Both the position numbers and the translations under genes were made by a program. Under the pieces are notes generated by a model. That model did not search any database. It saw only the letters and a list, made by a program, of their open reading frames with translations, and was not told the origin of the DNA. Below, piece by piece: positions 43,590 to 52,374 of a stretch of DNA of 64,000 bases (within the stretch, counting starts at the first letter, position 1; each line of letters opens with the position of its first letter). The stretch comes from Thermomonas carbonis (GTDB taxonomy: Bacteria; Pseudomonadota; Gammaproteobacteria; Xanthomonadales; Xanthomonadaceae). The DNA is taken from the NCBI RefSeq assembly GCF_014396975.1, contig NZ_CP060719.1:1522001-1586000 (forward strand), given 5' to 3'.

Positions 43590-44785
43590 TCCGCCGCGAT
43601 CTGCTCGCGCGGCACCCGCACCACGCCTTCCATCAGCACGCGCGCGGAGCGCGACATCACCGCCTTGGTCGCGACCCATTGGCCGTCGACCTGCTTCACA
43701 TCGGCACCGACCCGCATCGTGCCGGAGGGATGGCCGAAGCGCACCGCGTCGCGGCTGCCACCACCGGCCGCGGCGTTGACGAGCGTGCCGGGCACCGCCG
43801 CAGCGGTGGCGATGGCGACCGAGGCCGTGCCCATCATCGCGTGGTGCAATTTGCCCATCGAGATCGCCCGCGCCAGCAGGTCGATGTTGGCCGCTGCCAC
43901 ATGCTTGCCACTGGACGAGACGTAATCCTTCGGCGGCGCAACGAACGCGATCTTCGGCGTGAGCGGGCGCGCCGCCGCCTGCGACACATCGGCGATCAAG
44001 CCCATGCGCACCGCACCGGCCGCGCGAATCGCTTCGAGCCTGGCCAGCATCGCCTTGTCCTCGTTGATCGCCGGCTGCAATTCGGAGCCATCGAAGCCCA
44101 GCGCCGCAGCATTGACGAAGACCATCGGCACGCCCGCATTGATCAACGTGGCCTTGAACGTGCCAACGCCGGGCACGTCGAGTTCATCGACCAGATGGCC
44201 GGTGGGAAACATCGCGCCATCGTCTTCGCCCTCGTCAGCGGGATCCAGGAATTCGAGTGCGATCTCGGCGGCCGGGAAGGTCACGCCGTCCAGCGCGAAG
44301 TCGCCGGCTTCCTGCACCTCGCCATCGCGCATCGGCACATGCGCCACGATCGTCTTGTGGATGTTGGCCTGCCAGATCCGCACCGTGCAGATGCCGTCAC
44401 GCGGTACGCGAGCGGGATCGACCAGCCCGTTGGCGATCGCGAACGGACCCACCGCCGACGACAGGTTCCCGCAGTTGCCGCTCCAGTCGATGAAGTCGCC
44501 CTCGATCGGCACTTGCCCATAGAGATAATCGACGTCGTGATCCGGCACCGACGACTTGGCGATGATCACCACTTTGCTGGTGCTGGACGTCGCACCGCCC
44601 ATGCCGTCGGTGTGCTTGCCGTAAGGATCCGGCGAGCCGATCACCCGCACTAGCAATGCATCGCGCGCCTTGCCCGGCGCACGCAAGTCTTCGGGCAGGT
44701 CATCGAGCTTGAAGAACACGCCCTTGGACGTGCCGCCGCGCATGTAGGTGGCGGGGATGCGGAGCTGCGGTGTGAAGTTGGTCAT
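43586..44785 (-). CDS. prpF: 2-methylaconitate isomerase PrpF
   Basis: The 399-residue isomerase converts the AcnD product 4-methylaconitate to cis-2-methylaconitate. It begins PATYMRGGTSKGVFF and has GNLSSAVGPFAI and VAIATAAAVPGT, with a diaminopimelate-epimerase-like fold lacking the usual Cys pair. The start is one base after the acnD stop, so the two genes are co-translated. Its end overlaps the convergent dehydrogenase stop by four bases. Confidence 0.92.
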   Translation of the reverse strand: MTNFTPQLRIPATYMRGGTSKGVFFKLDDLPEDLRAPGKARDALLVRVIGSPDPYGKHTDGMGGATSSTSKVVIIAKSSVPDHDVDYLYGQVPIEGDFIDWSGNCGNLSSAVGPFAIANGLVDPARVPRDGICTVRIWQANIHKTIVAHVPMRDGEVQEAGDFALDGVTFPAAEIALEFLDPADEGEDDGAMFPTGHLVDELDVPGVGTFKATLINAGVPMVFVNAAALGFDGSELQPAINEDKAMLARLEAIRAAGAVRMGLIADVSQAAARPLTPKIAFVAPPKDYVSSSGKHVAAANIDLLARAISMGKLHHAMMGTASVAIATAAAVPGTLVNAAAGGGSRDAVRFGHPSGTMRVGADVKQVDGQWVATKAVMSRSARVLMEGVVRVPREQIAAD

Positions 44786-44786
44786 A

Positions 44787-47411
44787 TCAGGCCACCTTGT
44801 TCGCCGCCAGGAAATCCTGCGCAAACCGCTGCAATACGCCGCCCGCCTCGTACACCTCGACATCCTCGTCGGAATCGAGCCGGCAAATGACCGGCACCTC
44901 GACGGTCTCGCCATTCGCGCGATGGATCACCAGCGTCAGCGTCGCGCCCGGCGTGCGTTCGCCTACGACGTCGAAGGTTTCGGTGCCGTCGATCGCGCAG
45001 GTCCTGCGGGTGTCACCGGGCAGGAATTCCAGCGGCAGCACGCCCATGCCGACCAGGTTGGTGCGATGGATGCGCTCGAAGCCCTCGGCCACGATCGCTT
45101 CCACGCCCGCCAGGCGCACGCCCTTGGCCGCCCAGTCGCGCGAAGAACCCTGGCCGTAGTCGGCGCCGGCGATGATGATCAGCGGCTGCTTGCGGTCCAT
45201 GTAGGTTTCGATCGCTTCCCACATGCGCATGACCGTGCCTTCGGGTTCGACCCGGGCCAGCGATCCCTGCTGGACCATGCCGTCGACCACGGCCATTTCG
45301 TTGACCAGCTTGGGATTGGCGAAGGTCGCGCGCTGCGCGGTGAGGTGGTCGCCGCGATGGGTGGCGTAGGAATTGAAGTCTTCTTCCGGCAAACCCATCT
45401 TGTGCAGGTATTCGCCGGCCGCGCTGTCCAGCAGGATCGCGTTCGATGGCGATAGATGGTCGGTGGTGATGTTGTCCGGCAGCAACGCCAATGGGCGCAT
45501 GCCGCGCAGCGTGCGTTCGCCGGCCAACGCACCCTCCCAGTACGGCGGGCGACGGATGTAGGTGCTCTGTGGCCGCCAGTCGTACAACGGGCTCACCGGC
45601 TCGCCATGTTCGACGCGCACGTTGAACATCGGCCCGTAGACCTTGCGGAACTGCTCCGGCTTGACGCTGGCCTTCACCACCGCATCGATCTCGGCGTCGT
45701 CGGGCCAGATGTCCTTCAATCGCACCGGCGTGCCGTCGTGGTCGAGGCCAAGCACGTCCTTCTCGATGTCGAAACGCACCGTGCCGGCGATGGCATACGC
45801 GATCACCAGCGGCGGCGAGGCGAGGAAGGCCTGCTTCGCGTACGGATGGATGCGGCCGTCGAAATTGCGGTTGCCGCTGAGCACCGCGGTCGCGTAGAGG
45901 TCGCGCTCGATGATCTCCTGCTGGATCGCGGGATCCAGCGCGCCGCTCATGCCGTTGCAGGTGGTGCAGGCGAACGCGACGATGCCGAAGCCGAGTTGCT
46001 CCAGTTCCGGCAACAGGCCCGCCTCTTCCAGGTACAGCTGCACGGCCTTCGAGCCCGGCGCCAGCGAACTCTTCACCCACGGTTTGCGGGTCAGGCCCTT
46101 CGCGTTCGCGTTGCGCGCGAGCAGCGCCGCGGCGATCACGTTGCGCGGATTGCTGGTGTTGGTGCAGCTGGTGATCGCGGCGATGATCACCGCGCCATCC
46201 GGCATCAGGCCCTGCGCTTCCTGTCGGAGCGCGCCGTCGAGCCCCACCGCGATACCGCGTTCGGCAAGATCGCTGACCGGCAGGCGGCGATGCGGATTGG
46301 ACGGGCCGGCCATCGTGCGCACCACGCTCGACAGGTCGAAGTGCAGGGCGCGTTCGTATTGCGCATCGGCCAGGTCGTCGGCCCACAGGCCTGCGGCCTT
46401 CGCATAGGTCTCCACCAAGGCGACCTGCGCGTCCTCGCGTCCGGTGAGGCGCAGGTAATCGAGGGTGTTGTCGTCGATGAAGAACATCGCCGCGGTCGCG
46501 CCGTATTCCGGTGCCATGTTGCTGATCGTGGCGCGGTCGCCGATGGTCAGCGCGGCCGCGCCTTCGCCGCGGAATTCGAGGTATGCACCGACGACCTTTT
46601 CCCTGCGCAGGAATTCGGTCAGCGCCAGCACCACGTCGGTGGCGGTGATGCCGGCCTGCGGCTTGCCGGCCAGTTCCACCGCGACGATCTCCGGCGTGCG
46701 CATCCACGACGCGCGGCCGAGCATCACGTTCTCCGCTTCCAGTCCGCCCACGCCGACCGCGATCACGCCCAACGCATCGACATGCGGCGTGTGCGAATCG
46801 GTTCCGACGCAGGTGTCCGGGAACGCGACGCCCCGCCCTTGGCCGGTGTATTGCACGTAGACCACCGGCGACATTTTCTCCAGGTTGATCTGGTGCATGA
46901 TCCCGTTGCCCGGCGGGATGACATCGACGTTCTTGAACGACTGCTTGGTCCAGTCGATGAAGTGGAAACGGTCCTCGTTGCGGCGATCCTCGATCGCGCG
47001 ATTCTTGGCAAATGCGTTCGGGTCGTAGCCACCGCATTCCACCGCCAGCGAGTGGTCGACGATCAGCTGCACCGGCACCACCGGGTTCACCTGCGCCGGG
47101 TCGCCGCCCTGCTCGGCGATCGCATCGCGCAGACCGGCCAGGTCGACCAGCGCGGTCTGGCCGAGGATGTCGTGGCAGACCACCCGCGCCGGGAACCACG
47201 GGAAGTCGAGGTCGCGGCGGCGTTCGATCAGTTGCGTGAGGTACGCGTCGCGCATCGCCGGATCCGCCTTGCGGACGATGTTCTCGGCATGCACGCGGGC
47301 GGTGTAGGACAACGTGGCGTAGGCATCGGGGCGGATCGCCTCGATGGCGGCGCGCGCGTCGAACCAGTCGAGGTTGGTGCCGGGCAGGGGCTTGCGGAAA
47401 TCGACGTTCAT
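44787..47411 (-). CDS. acnD: Fe-S 2-methylisocitrate dehydratase AcnD
   Basis: The 874-residue aconitase-family enzyme dehydrates 2-methylcitrate in propionate breakdown, with prpF beside it. The 4Fe-4S cluster Cys are in SCTNTSNP and CTTCNGMSG; GADYGQGSSRDWA is the swivel-domain loop. The pair acnD-prpF marks the AcnD version of the pathway. Neither prpC nor prpB lies next to it here: the 5' neighbour is dusA, transcribed away. Confidence 0.94.
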   Translation of the reverse strand: MNVDFRKPLPGTNLDWFDARAAIEAIRPDAYATLSYTARVHAENIVRKADPAMRDAYLTQLIERRRDLDFPWFPARVVCHDILGQTALVDLAGLRDAIAEQGGDPAQVNPVVPVQLIVDHSLAVECGGYDPNAFAKNRAIEDRRNEDRFHFIDWTKQSFKNVDVIPPGNGIMHQINLEKMSPVVYVQYTGQGRGVAFPDTCVGTDSHTPHVDALGVIAVGVGGLEAENVMLGRASWMRTPEIVAVELAGKPQAGITATDVVLALTEFLRREKVVGAYLEFRGEGAAALTIGDRATISNMAPEYGATAAMFFIDDNTLDYLRLTGREDAQVALVETYAKAAGLWADDLADAQYERALHFDLSSVVRTMAGPSNPHRRLPVSDLAERGIAVGLDGALRQEAQGLMPDGAVIIAAITSCTNTSNPRNVIAAALLARNANAKGLTRKPWVKSSLAPGSKAVQLYLEEAGLLPELEQLGFGIVAFACTTCNGMSGALDPAIQQEIIERDLYATAVLSGNRNFDGRIHPYAKQAFLASPPLVIAYAIAGTVRFDIEKDVLGLDHDGTPVRLKDIWPDDAEIDAVVKASVKPEQFRKVYGPMFNVRVEHGEPVSPLYDWRPQSTYIRRPPYWEGALAGERTLRGMRPLALLPDNITTDHLSPSNAILLDSAAGEYLHKMGLPEEDFNSYATHRGDHLTAQRATFANPKLVNEMAVVDGMVQQGSLARVEPEGTVMRMWEAIETYMDRKQPLIIIAGADYGQGSSRDWAAKGVRLAGVEAIVAEGFERIHRTNLVGMGVLPLEFLPGDTRRTCAIDGTETFDVVGERTPGATLTLVIHRANGETVEVPVICRLDSDEDVEVYEAGGVLQRFAQDFLAANKVA

Positions 47412-47517
47412 TGGCGTTGGCTACGTGGTCGCGTCAGGCCGCCATTGTCGCGCATCGCCCCGGCGCACGCAGTTGGACACGTGGATGGACGATCGTCGTC
47501 CGTACAATGGCGCCCGC

Positions 47518-48540
47518 ATGACCATCGCGCCCGCCATCCCCGCCGCTGAGCTGCGCCTGTCCGTCGCCCCGATGATGGACTGGACGGATTCGCATTGTCG
47601 CGCCTTCCATCGCGTGCTCGCGCCGCATGCGCGGCTGTACAGCGAGATGGTCCACGCCAATGCGGTCATCCATGGCGATCGCGCGCGCTTGCTGGCGATG
47701 GATCCGGCGGAACATCCGGTTGCGTTGCAGCTGGGCGGCAGCGAGCCGGCCTTGCTGGCGCAGGCCGCGCGGATCGGTGTCGAGGCCGGCTTCGACGAGG
47801 TCAACCTCAATTGCGGTTGTCCGTCCGATCGCGTGCAGGCCGGTCGCTTCGGCGCCTGCCTGATGCGTGAACCGGTGCTCGTCGCCGAGGGCGTGGCCGC
47901 GATGATCGCTGCGGTGGCCGGCGTGCCGGTGACGGTGAAGTGTCGGCTCGGCGTGGACGACGACCACGAGTGGGAACGCTTCCTCGCCTTCATCGACACG
48001 ATTGCGACCGCAGGCTGCGTGACCTTCGTGGTGCATGCGCGCAACGCCTGGCTGCAGGGTCTGTCGCCGAAGGAAAACCGCGAGGTGCCGCCGCTGCGCT
48101 ACGACTGGGCTTACCGGTTGAAGCAAGAGCGACCCACGCTGCAGGTGATCGTCAATGGCGGCATTGCCGATGCGGCGGAAGCGACCGCGCATCTCGACCA
48201 CGTGGACGGCGCGATGCTCGGCCGCGCCGCATACCACACGCCCTATCTGCTGCACGAACTCGATGTTGCATGGTTCGGTGGTTCGACAGGCTCACCACGA
48301 ACGGAACTGCAGTCGCGTGGCGACCTGCTGCGTGCGTATCGGCCGTATGTCGAAGCCCAGCTCGAACGCGGGGTGTTTCTCAAGCACATCGTCCGCCACG
48401 TACTTGGCCTGTTCGCAGGCCAACCGGGCGGACGCGCGTTCCGGCAGATGCTCAGCGAGGGGGCGCACAAGCCGGGTGCCGACTGGTCGCTGGTCGAGCA
48501 GGCGCTGGCGCTGACCGAACGCAGGGAGCAGGCCGCATGA
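47518..48540 (+). CDS. dusA: tRNA-dihydrouridine(20/20a) synthase DusA
   Basis: The 340-residue FMN enzyme reduces U20/U20a in tRNA. It has the flavin-site start SVAPMMDWTDSHCR, the catalytic Cys in NLNCGCPSDRVQAGRFGACL, and VIVNGGI for FMN phosphate. A segment GSTGSPRTE (about residues 255-263) is about five residues longer than the E. coli protein at this loop and is encoded by a dispersed palindromic repeat. The next gene's ATG overlaps its stop (ATGA). Confidence 0.93.
   Translation: MTIAPAIPAAELRLSVAPMMDWTDSHCRAFHRVLAPHARLYSEMVHANAVIHGDRARLLAMDPAEHPVALQLGGSEPALLAQAARIGVEAGFDEVNLNCGCPSDRVQAGRFGACLMREPVLVAEGVAAMIAAVAGVPVTVKCRLGVDDDHEWERFLAFIDTIATAGCVTFVVHARNAWLQGLSPKENREVPPLRYDWAYRLKQERPTLQVIVNGGIADAAEATAHLDHVDGAMLGRAAYHTPYLLHELDVAWFGGSTGSPRTELQSRGDLLRAYRPYVEAQLERGVFLKHIVRHVLGLFAGQPGGRAFRQMLSEGAHKPGADWSLVEQALALTERREQAA
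48278..48304. repeat. Dispersed palindromic repeat inside dusA
   Basis: The core GTTCGACAGGCTCACC is followed by ACGAACGG. It matches in form the widespread proteobacterial intergenic repeat of type TTCGACAAGCTCAGGACGAA, with GTTCG and CGAAC as inverted ends. Here it lies in frame in dusA, adding a Gly/Ser/Pro-rich loop. I recall this repeat class from other genomes; no search was run. Confidence 0.55.
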
Positions 48541-49448
48541 TCACCCGCGACATCGACACCTTTGCCGCTTTCGCGCGTGAGGCATCGGCGGATTTCGGTC
48601 CGGCGACGGCGCGTGCCGCATTCCTGGTCGCGCCCGATGGCTTCGCCCTTGCCGAACAGTCGGCGCAGGACAATGCATACATGGCCGAGGCGGCGGCTTT
48701 CGACGCGTCCCGCGCCTCGGCCCAGCACCGCGACCTGCAGCGTGCGATCTCCGCCGTGCTGCCGACGATCTGCTTCGCCGGCGACCCGGTCACGCCGGAT
48801 GCGCTGTTCCCCAACAACGTGTTCGGCACCGCCGCTGGTCGCGTCGTCATCGGTCGAATGCGTCATCCAGTGCGCCAGCGTGAGGCCACCCGCGCCGACA
48901 TCCGAAGCTTCTTCCGCGAGGTACTGGGACGCCAGGAAATCGACCTGTCGACGCAGCCGCATGCCTGCGAACTGACCGGCGCGCTGGTGATCGACCGCGC
49001 CCGCGGCCTCGGCTTCTGCGGCCTGTCGGAACGCTGCGATGAAGAGGGCGCGCGGCTGATGCACGAGGCCCTCGGCCTGCGCGCCACCCTGCTGTTCGAA
49101 CTCGCGCCGGGGGAGTACCACACCAATGTGGTGCTGGCGGTGCTGGCCGGTCGCGCGGCGGTGATCTGCCCGCGCGGCTTCGCCGATCCGGCGATTCCGG
49201 CGGCCATCGCGGATCTCTACGCACCGCATGCTGCGGTCTGCGATGACGCCGAACATGCGGCTTTCGTCGGCAACTGCATCGCGCTGTCGGCGGACACGGT
49301 GTGGATGAGCGCGAACGCTGGGGTCGCCTTGTCCGATGCGCATCGCCGGCAACTGGCGGCGGCGGGGTTCGCGGTCGAAACCGTGGGGCTGGAGGCCATC
49401 GAGGCCGCGGGCGGATCGCTGCGCTGCTGCATCGGCGAGATGTATTGA
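48537..49448 (+). CDS. ctlX: Amidinotransferase-fold hydrolase (CtlX/arginine-deiminase-like)
   Basis: The 303-residue protein has the guanidino-modifying fold: FPNNVFGT, LTGALVIDRARGLGF, a catalytic His in GEYHTNVVL, and a catalytic Cys near the end in GGSLRCCIGEMY. Close relatives are annotated as citrulline-utilisation hydrolase CtlX or as arginine-deiminase-related proteins, which act on citrulline or other guanidino/ureido compounds. The gene name is by family resemblance. The ATG overlaps the dusA stop. Confidence 0.8.
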   Translation: MITRDIDTFAAFAREASADFGPATARAAFLVAPDGFALAEQSAQDNAYMAEAAAFDASRASAQHRDLQRAISAVLPTICFAGDPVTPDALFPNNVFGTAAGRVVIGRMRHPVRQREATRADIRSFFREVLGRQEIDLSTQPHACELTGALVIDRARGLGFCGLSERCDEEGARLMHEALGLRATLLFELAPGEYHTNVVLAVLAGRAAVICPRGFADPAIPAAIADLYAPHAAVCDDAEHAAFVGNCIALSADTVWMSANAGVALSDAHRRQLAAAGFAVETVGLEAIEAAGGSLRCCIGEMY

Positions 49449-49503
49449 GCGGCGGGTCACACCCTCACACCATGCGTATGTGCCTGAATGGCGGGGTATC
49501 CTG

Positions 49504-49518
49504 TTCAGGAAACTTCAG
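49504..49518 (+). promoter_or_regulatory. Direct repeat upstream of the PepSY-phoP genes
   Basis: TTCAG GAAAC TTCAG shows two half-sites at 10-base spacing, a spacing typical of OmpR/PhoP-family response-regulator boxes. It lies about 65 bases before the PepSY-protein start, so PhoP autoregulation of the operon is plausible. A related inverted form sits at 50005-50020. Confidence 0.4.
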
Positions 49519-49582
49519 GGCGGATTCACCGCCTGGATCCAGAATGGCAGCCGATCCCGCTCCCTCGATGTCGCCACACACC

Positions 49583-49996
49583 ATGACCCGAGTCCCCAAG
49601 TCCTTGTCGAACCTGCTGTGCGTGGCCGTCCTGGCAGGGCTGCCCCCGGCTTCGGCGTGGGCGCAGCAGTCACCGCCACCGCCGCAGCGTGACCGTGGCG
49701 ATGCGCGCAACAACGACGACAACCGTCGCGGCAGCCTGTCGGATGCCGTGCGTCGGGTCGAGCGTGACACCCGCGGTGAAGTGCTGTCGGCGGAGCGCGT
49801 GCAGTACGACGGCCGCGACATGCACCGGGTCAAGGTGGTGGACGACCAGGGCCGTGTGCGCGTGTTCATGCAGGATCCGCAGCGTCGCGACAGCGGCTCC
49901 ACGCCGTCGCCGCGCAGCGGCGGCAACACTGGTGGTGGCAACAACGACCGTGGGCAGGCACCGCGCCGACCGCCTGCACGCGACGATGACGACTGA
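49583..49996 (+). CDS. Exported PepSY-like small protein upstream of phoPQ
   Basis: The 137-residue product has a signal peptide ending SAWAQ, then a PepSY-like core (VRRVERDTRGEVLSAERVQY, DMHRVKVVDDQGRVRVF) and a low-complexity Gly/Asn/Arg/Pro tail. Small PepSY proteins often precede PhoP/PmrA-type two-component genes and may modulate the sensor in the periplasm. An ATG at 49568 is also in frame. Confidence 0.75.
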   Translation: MTRVPKSLSNLLCVAVLAGLPPASAWAQQSPPPPQRDRGDARNNDDNRRGSLSDAVRRVERDTRGEVLSAERVQYDGRDMHRVKVVDDQGRVRVFMQDPQRRDSGSTPSPRSGGNTGGGNNDRGQAPRRPPARDDDD

Positions 49997-50004
49997 TCGC
50001 GCAA

Positions 50005-50020
50005 GCTGAACCTGTTCAGC
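50005..50020. promoter_or_regulatory. Palindrome between the PepSY gene and phoP
   Basis: GCTGAAC and GTTCAGC form a perfect 7-bp inverted repeat with a CT spacer, 45 bases before the phoP ATG. It uses the same GTTCAG word as the direct repeat at 49504. It may be a regulator site or a small hairpin in the transcript. Confidence 0.35.
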
Positions 50021-50064
50021 CTGCTGTTGTCGGGCAATCCGATCCCCATTCCCGAGGAGTTCCC

Positions 50065-50748
50065 ATGCGTATCCTGCTCGTCGAAGACGAAGCCCCGCTG
50101 CGCGAGACCCTGGCCGCGCGCCTGAAGCGCGAAGGCTATGCCGTGGATGCTGCGCAAGATGGCGAAGAAGGTCTGTACATGGGCCGCGAAGTGCCGTTCG
50201 ACGTCGGCATCATCGACCTTGGCCTGCCGAAAATGTCGGGCATGGAGCTGATCAAGGCCCTGCGCGATGAAGGCAAGAAATTCCCGGTGCTGATCCTGAC
50301 CGCGCGTTCCAGCTGGCAGGACAAGGTCGACGGCCTCAAGCAGGGTGCCGACGATTACCTGGTCAAGCCCTTCCACGTCGAGGAGTTGCTCGCGCGCATC
50401 AATGCTCTGGTGCGCCGCGCTGCCGGCTGGAGCAAGCCCACGCTGGAATGCGGTCCGGTGATGCTGGACCTGGCCGCGCAGACGGTCAGCGTCAACGGCG
50501 GCAACGTCGACCTGACCAGCTACGAATACAAGGTGCTCGAGTACCTGATGATGCATGCCGGCGAGCTGGTCTCGAAAGCCGACCTCACCGAGCATATCTA
50601 CCAGCAGGATTTCGACCGCGATTCCAACGTGCTGGAAGTCTTCATCGGCCGCCTGCGCAAGAAGCTGGATCCGGACGGCGCGCTCAAGCCTATCGAAACC
50701 GTCCGCGGCCGCGGTTACCGCTTCGCCATCGCGCGCAGCGGCGACTGA
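50065..50748 (+). CDS. phoP: OmpR/PhoP-family response regulator
   Basis: The 227-residue protein has a receiver domain (acidic pocket EDE, phospho-acceptor Asp in DLGLP, Lys in LVKPF) and an OmpR-type winged helix with LTSYEYKVLEYLM and VRGRGYRF. LTSYEYKVLEYL and the adjacent sensor match xanthomonad PhoP, which responds to low Mg and cationic peptides. GAGGAGTTCCC precedes the ATG. The kinase gene starts 22 bases downstream. Confidence 0.9.
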   Translation: MRILLVEDEAPLRETLAARLKREGYAVDAAQDGEEGLYMGREVPFDVGIIDLGLPKMSGMELIKALRDEGKKFPVLILTARSSWQDKVDGLKQGADDYLVKPFHVEELLARINALVRRAAGWSKPTLECGPVMLDLAAQTVSVNGGNVDLTSYEYKVLEYLMMHAGELVSKADLTEHIYQQDFDRDSNVLEVFIGRLRKKLDPDGALKPIETVRGRGYRFAIARSGD

Positions 50749-50770
50749 GTTCCCGGCGGGATCCGACGGA

Positions 50771-52228
50771 GTGGTCGCGCCCGAGCCGGCCGTCGAAGGC
50801 GAGGGCGCGAGCCGGGCAGCGCGCCTGCGCCGTTTGCGCATCGCCCAACCGCGCTCGCTGCAGTCGCGGCAGTTGTGGGCGGCGAGCCTGGGCCTGATCG
50901 CCTTTCTCGCACTGGCCGGCTATGCACTCGATCGGGCGTTCCAAAGCACCGCGCAGAGCGGCATGCGTGAACGCTTGCACAGCTATGCAATGGCATACGC
51001 GGCCAGCGACTTCGCGCGCGACGGCAGTCTTGTCCCACCGTTCGATGTGCCGGATCCCCGTTTCAAGCGACCGGGGAGCGGCCTGTACGCGCAGATCGTG
51101 CTGCCTTCTGGGCATTGGGAATCCGATTCCGGACAGGGGCCGCAGTTACCGACGGGTGCGATGCTGGATGCTGGCCAGCAGGTGTTCGAGGGGCCATTGC
51201 CACTGACCCGCATCGACGGCGGCGCCGGTCAGGTTTACCGCTACGGCTACGGGCTGATCTGGACCGGGAGCGAGGACTCCCGTCGCGAATTCCGCTACAC
51301 CGTCTACATCCTTGAAGACACCACCGCGCTGGGTCGGCAGGTGGCCGCGTTCCGTTCCGCGTTGTGGATCAATCTGGGCGGCGCCGGCGTCGTCCTGCTG
51401 CTGCTGCAGATGTTGGTGCTGCGCTGGAGCCTGCGTCCCCTGCGCGACGTGATCGGCGAACTCAAGCGCGTGCAGAACGGCCAGGCCGCGGGCATGAGCG
51501 AGGCGCATCCGCGCGAGCTCGAACCGCTCACCGAAAGCATCAACGCCTTCATCGAGGGCGAGCGCGAGAACCTGGACCGCCAGCGCAACACGCTGGCCGA
51601 CCTGGCGCACAGCCTGAAGACGCCGCTGGCGGTGCTGCGAACGCGCCTGGACAGCGGTGCCGATGAAGCCGAATTGCGCAGCGAAGTGGAAACCCAGTTG
51701 CGCCGGATGGGCGACCTGGTCGGCTACCAGCTGGCGCGCGCCGCGCGCTCCGGTCACCAATTGTTCGCCGCGCCGATCGAGATCGAGCCGCAGGCCGAGC
51801 AGATCGTCACCGGCCTGGAAAAGGTCTATGCCGCCAAGCGCGTGCTGTGCGAATTCGAGATCGCCGCCGAGGCGCGCTTCCACGGCGAAACCGGCGACCT
51901 GCAGGAACTGCTGGGCAACCTGCTGGAGAACGCGTTCAAGTGGGCGAGGTCGAAGGTGTTGCTGACGGTGGCCGAGGGCACGCCGGTGCCGGGCCGGCGC
52001 CCGGGCCTGTCGATCACCGTCGAGGACGACGGCCCCGGCATCGCCGACGATCGCATCGCCCATGTGCTCCAGCGCGGCGTGCGCGGCGACGAGCGGGTGC
52101 ACGGCCACGGCATTGGCCTGGCGATCGTGCAGGACATCATCAAGGCCTATCGCGGCGAGCTGCATGTCGGCCGTTCGCAGGAGCTGGGCGGCGCGAAGTT
52201 CGAGGTCGTGTTGCCGCCGGGGTTGTAA
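50771..52228 (+). CDS. phoQ: PhoQ-like sensor histidine kinase
   Basis: The 485-residue inner-membrane kinase has TM1 (about 35-52), a periplasmic sensor (about 55-190), TM2 (about 195-217), HAMP-like linker, a phospho-acceptor His in LADLAHSLKTPLAVL (near 280) and the ATPase motifs ENAFKWA (N box), DDGPGI and GHGIGLAI. The start is a GTG at 50771, the first suitable start codon in frame. With phoP it forms a two-component operon. Confidence 0.88.
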   Translation: MVAPEPAVEGEGASRAARLRRLRIAQPRSLQSRQLWAASLGLIAFLALAGYALDRAFQSTAQSGMRERLHSYAMAYAASDFARDGSLVPPFDVPDPRFKRPGSGLYAQIVLPSGHWESDSGQGPQLPTGAMLDAGQQVFEGPLPLTRIDGGAGQVYRYGYGLIWTGSEDSRREFRYTVYILEDTTALGRQVAAFRSALWINLGGAGVVLLLLQMLVLRWSLRPLRDVIGELKRVQNGQAAGMSEAHPRELEPLTESINAFIEGERENLDRQRNTLADLAHSLKTPLAVLRTRLDSGADEAELRSEVETQLRRMGDLVGYQLARAARSGHQLFAAPIEIEPQAEQIVTGLEKVYAAKRVLCEFEIAAEARFHGETGDLQELLGNLLENAFKWARSKVLLTVAEGTPVPGRRPGLSITVEDDGPGIADDRIAHVLQRGVRGDERVHGHGIGLAIVQDIIKAYRGELHVGRSQELGGAKFEVVLPPGL

Positions 52229-52245
52229 ATGTTGACGCCGCACGC

Positions 52246-52359
52246 GCGCCCCGCGGCTTGGGGCAAGGCTTCGCCGCTCTGTCCAGTCATCCAGGGCTGA
52301 CGCCGCAGGCGCGGGCCATCCATGGCCCGCTCGAAGTCTTGCCCCAAGCCACGGGGCGC
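52246..52359. repeat. Long imperfect inverted repeat after phoQ
   Basis: Two 28-base arms (52246-52273 and 52332-52359) match at 26 of 28 positions. Within lies a shorter palindrome GCGGGCCAT and ATGGCCCGC (52311-52330). The whole can fold into a large stem-loop between the convergent phoQ and mtfA genes. It may act as a bidirectional terminator or be a mobile REP/BIME-like repeat. Confidence 0.6.
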
Positions 52360-52374
52360 ACCCGAACAACGTTG

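Noticed and set aside
44787..47411. Housekeeping aconitase AcnA
   Set aside because: The immediately following prpF gene and the AcnD-like N-terminus (MNVDFRKPLPGT) mark the 2-methylcitrate enzyme.
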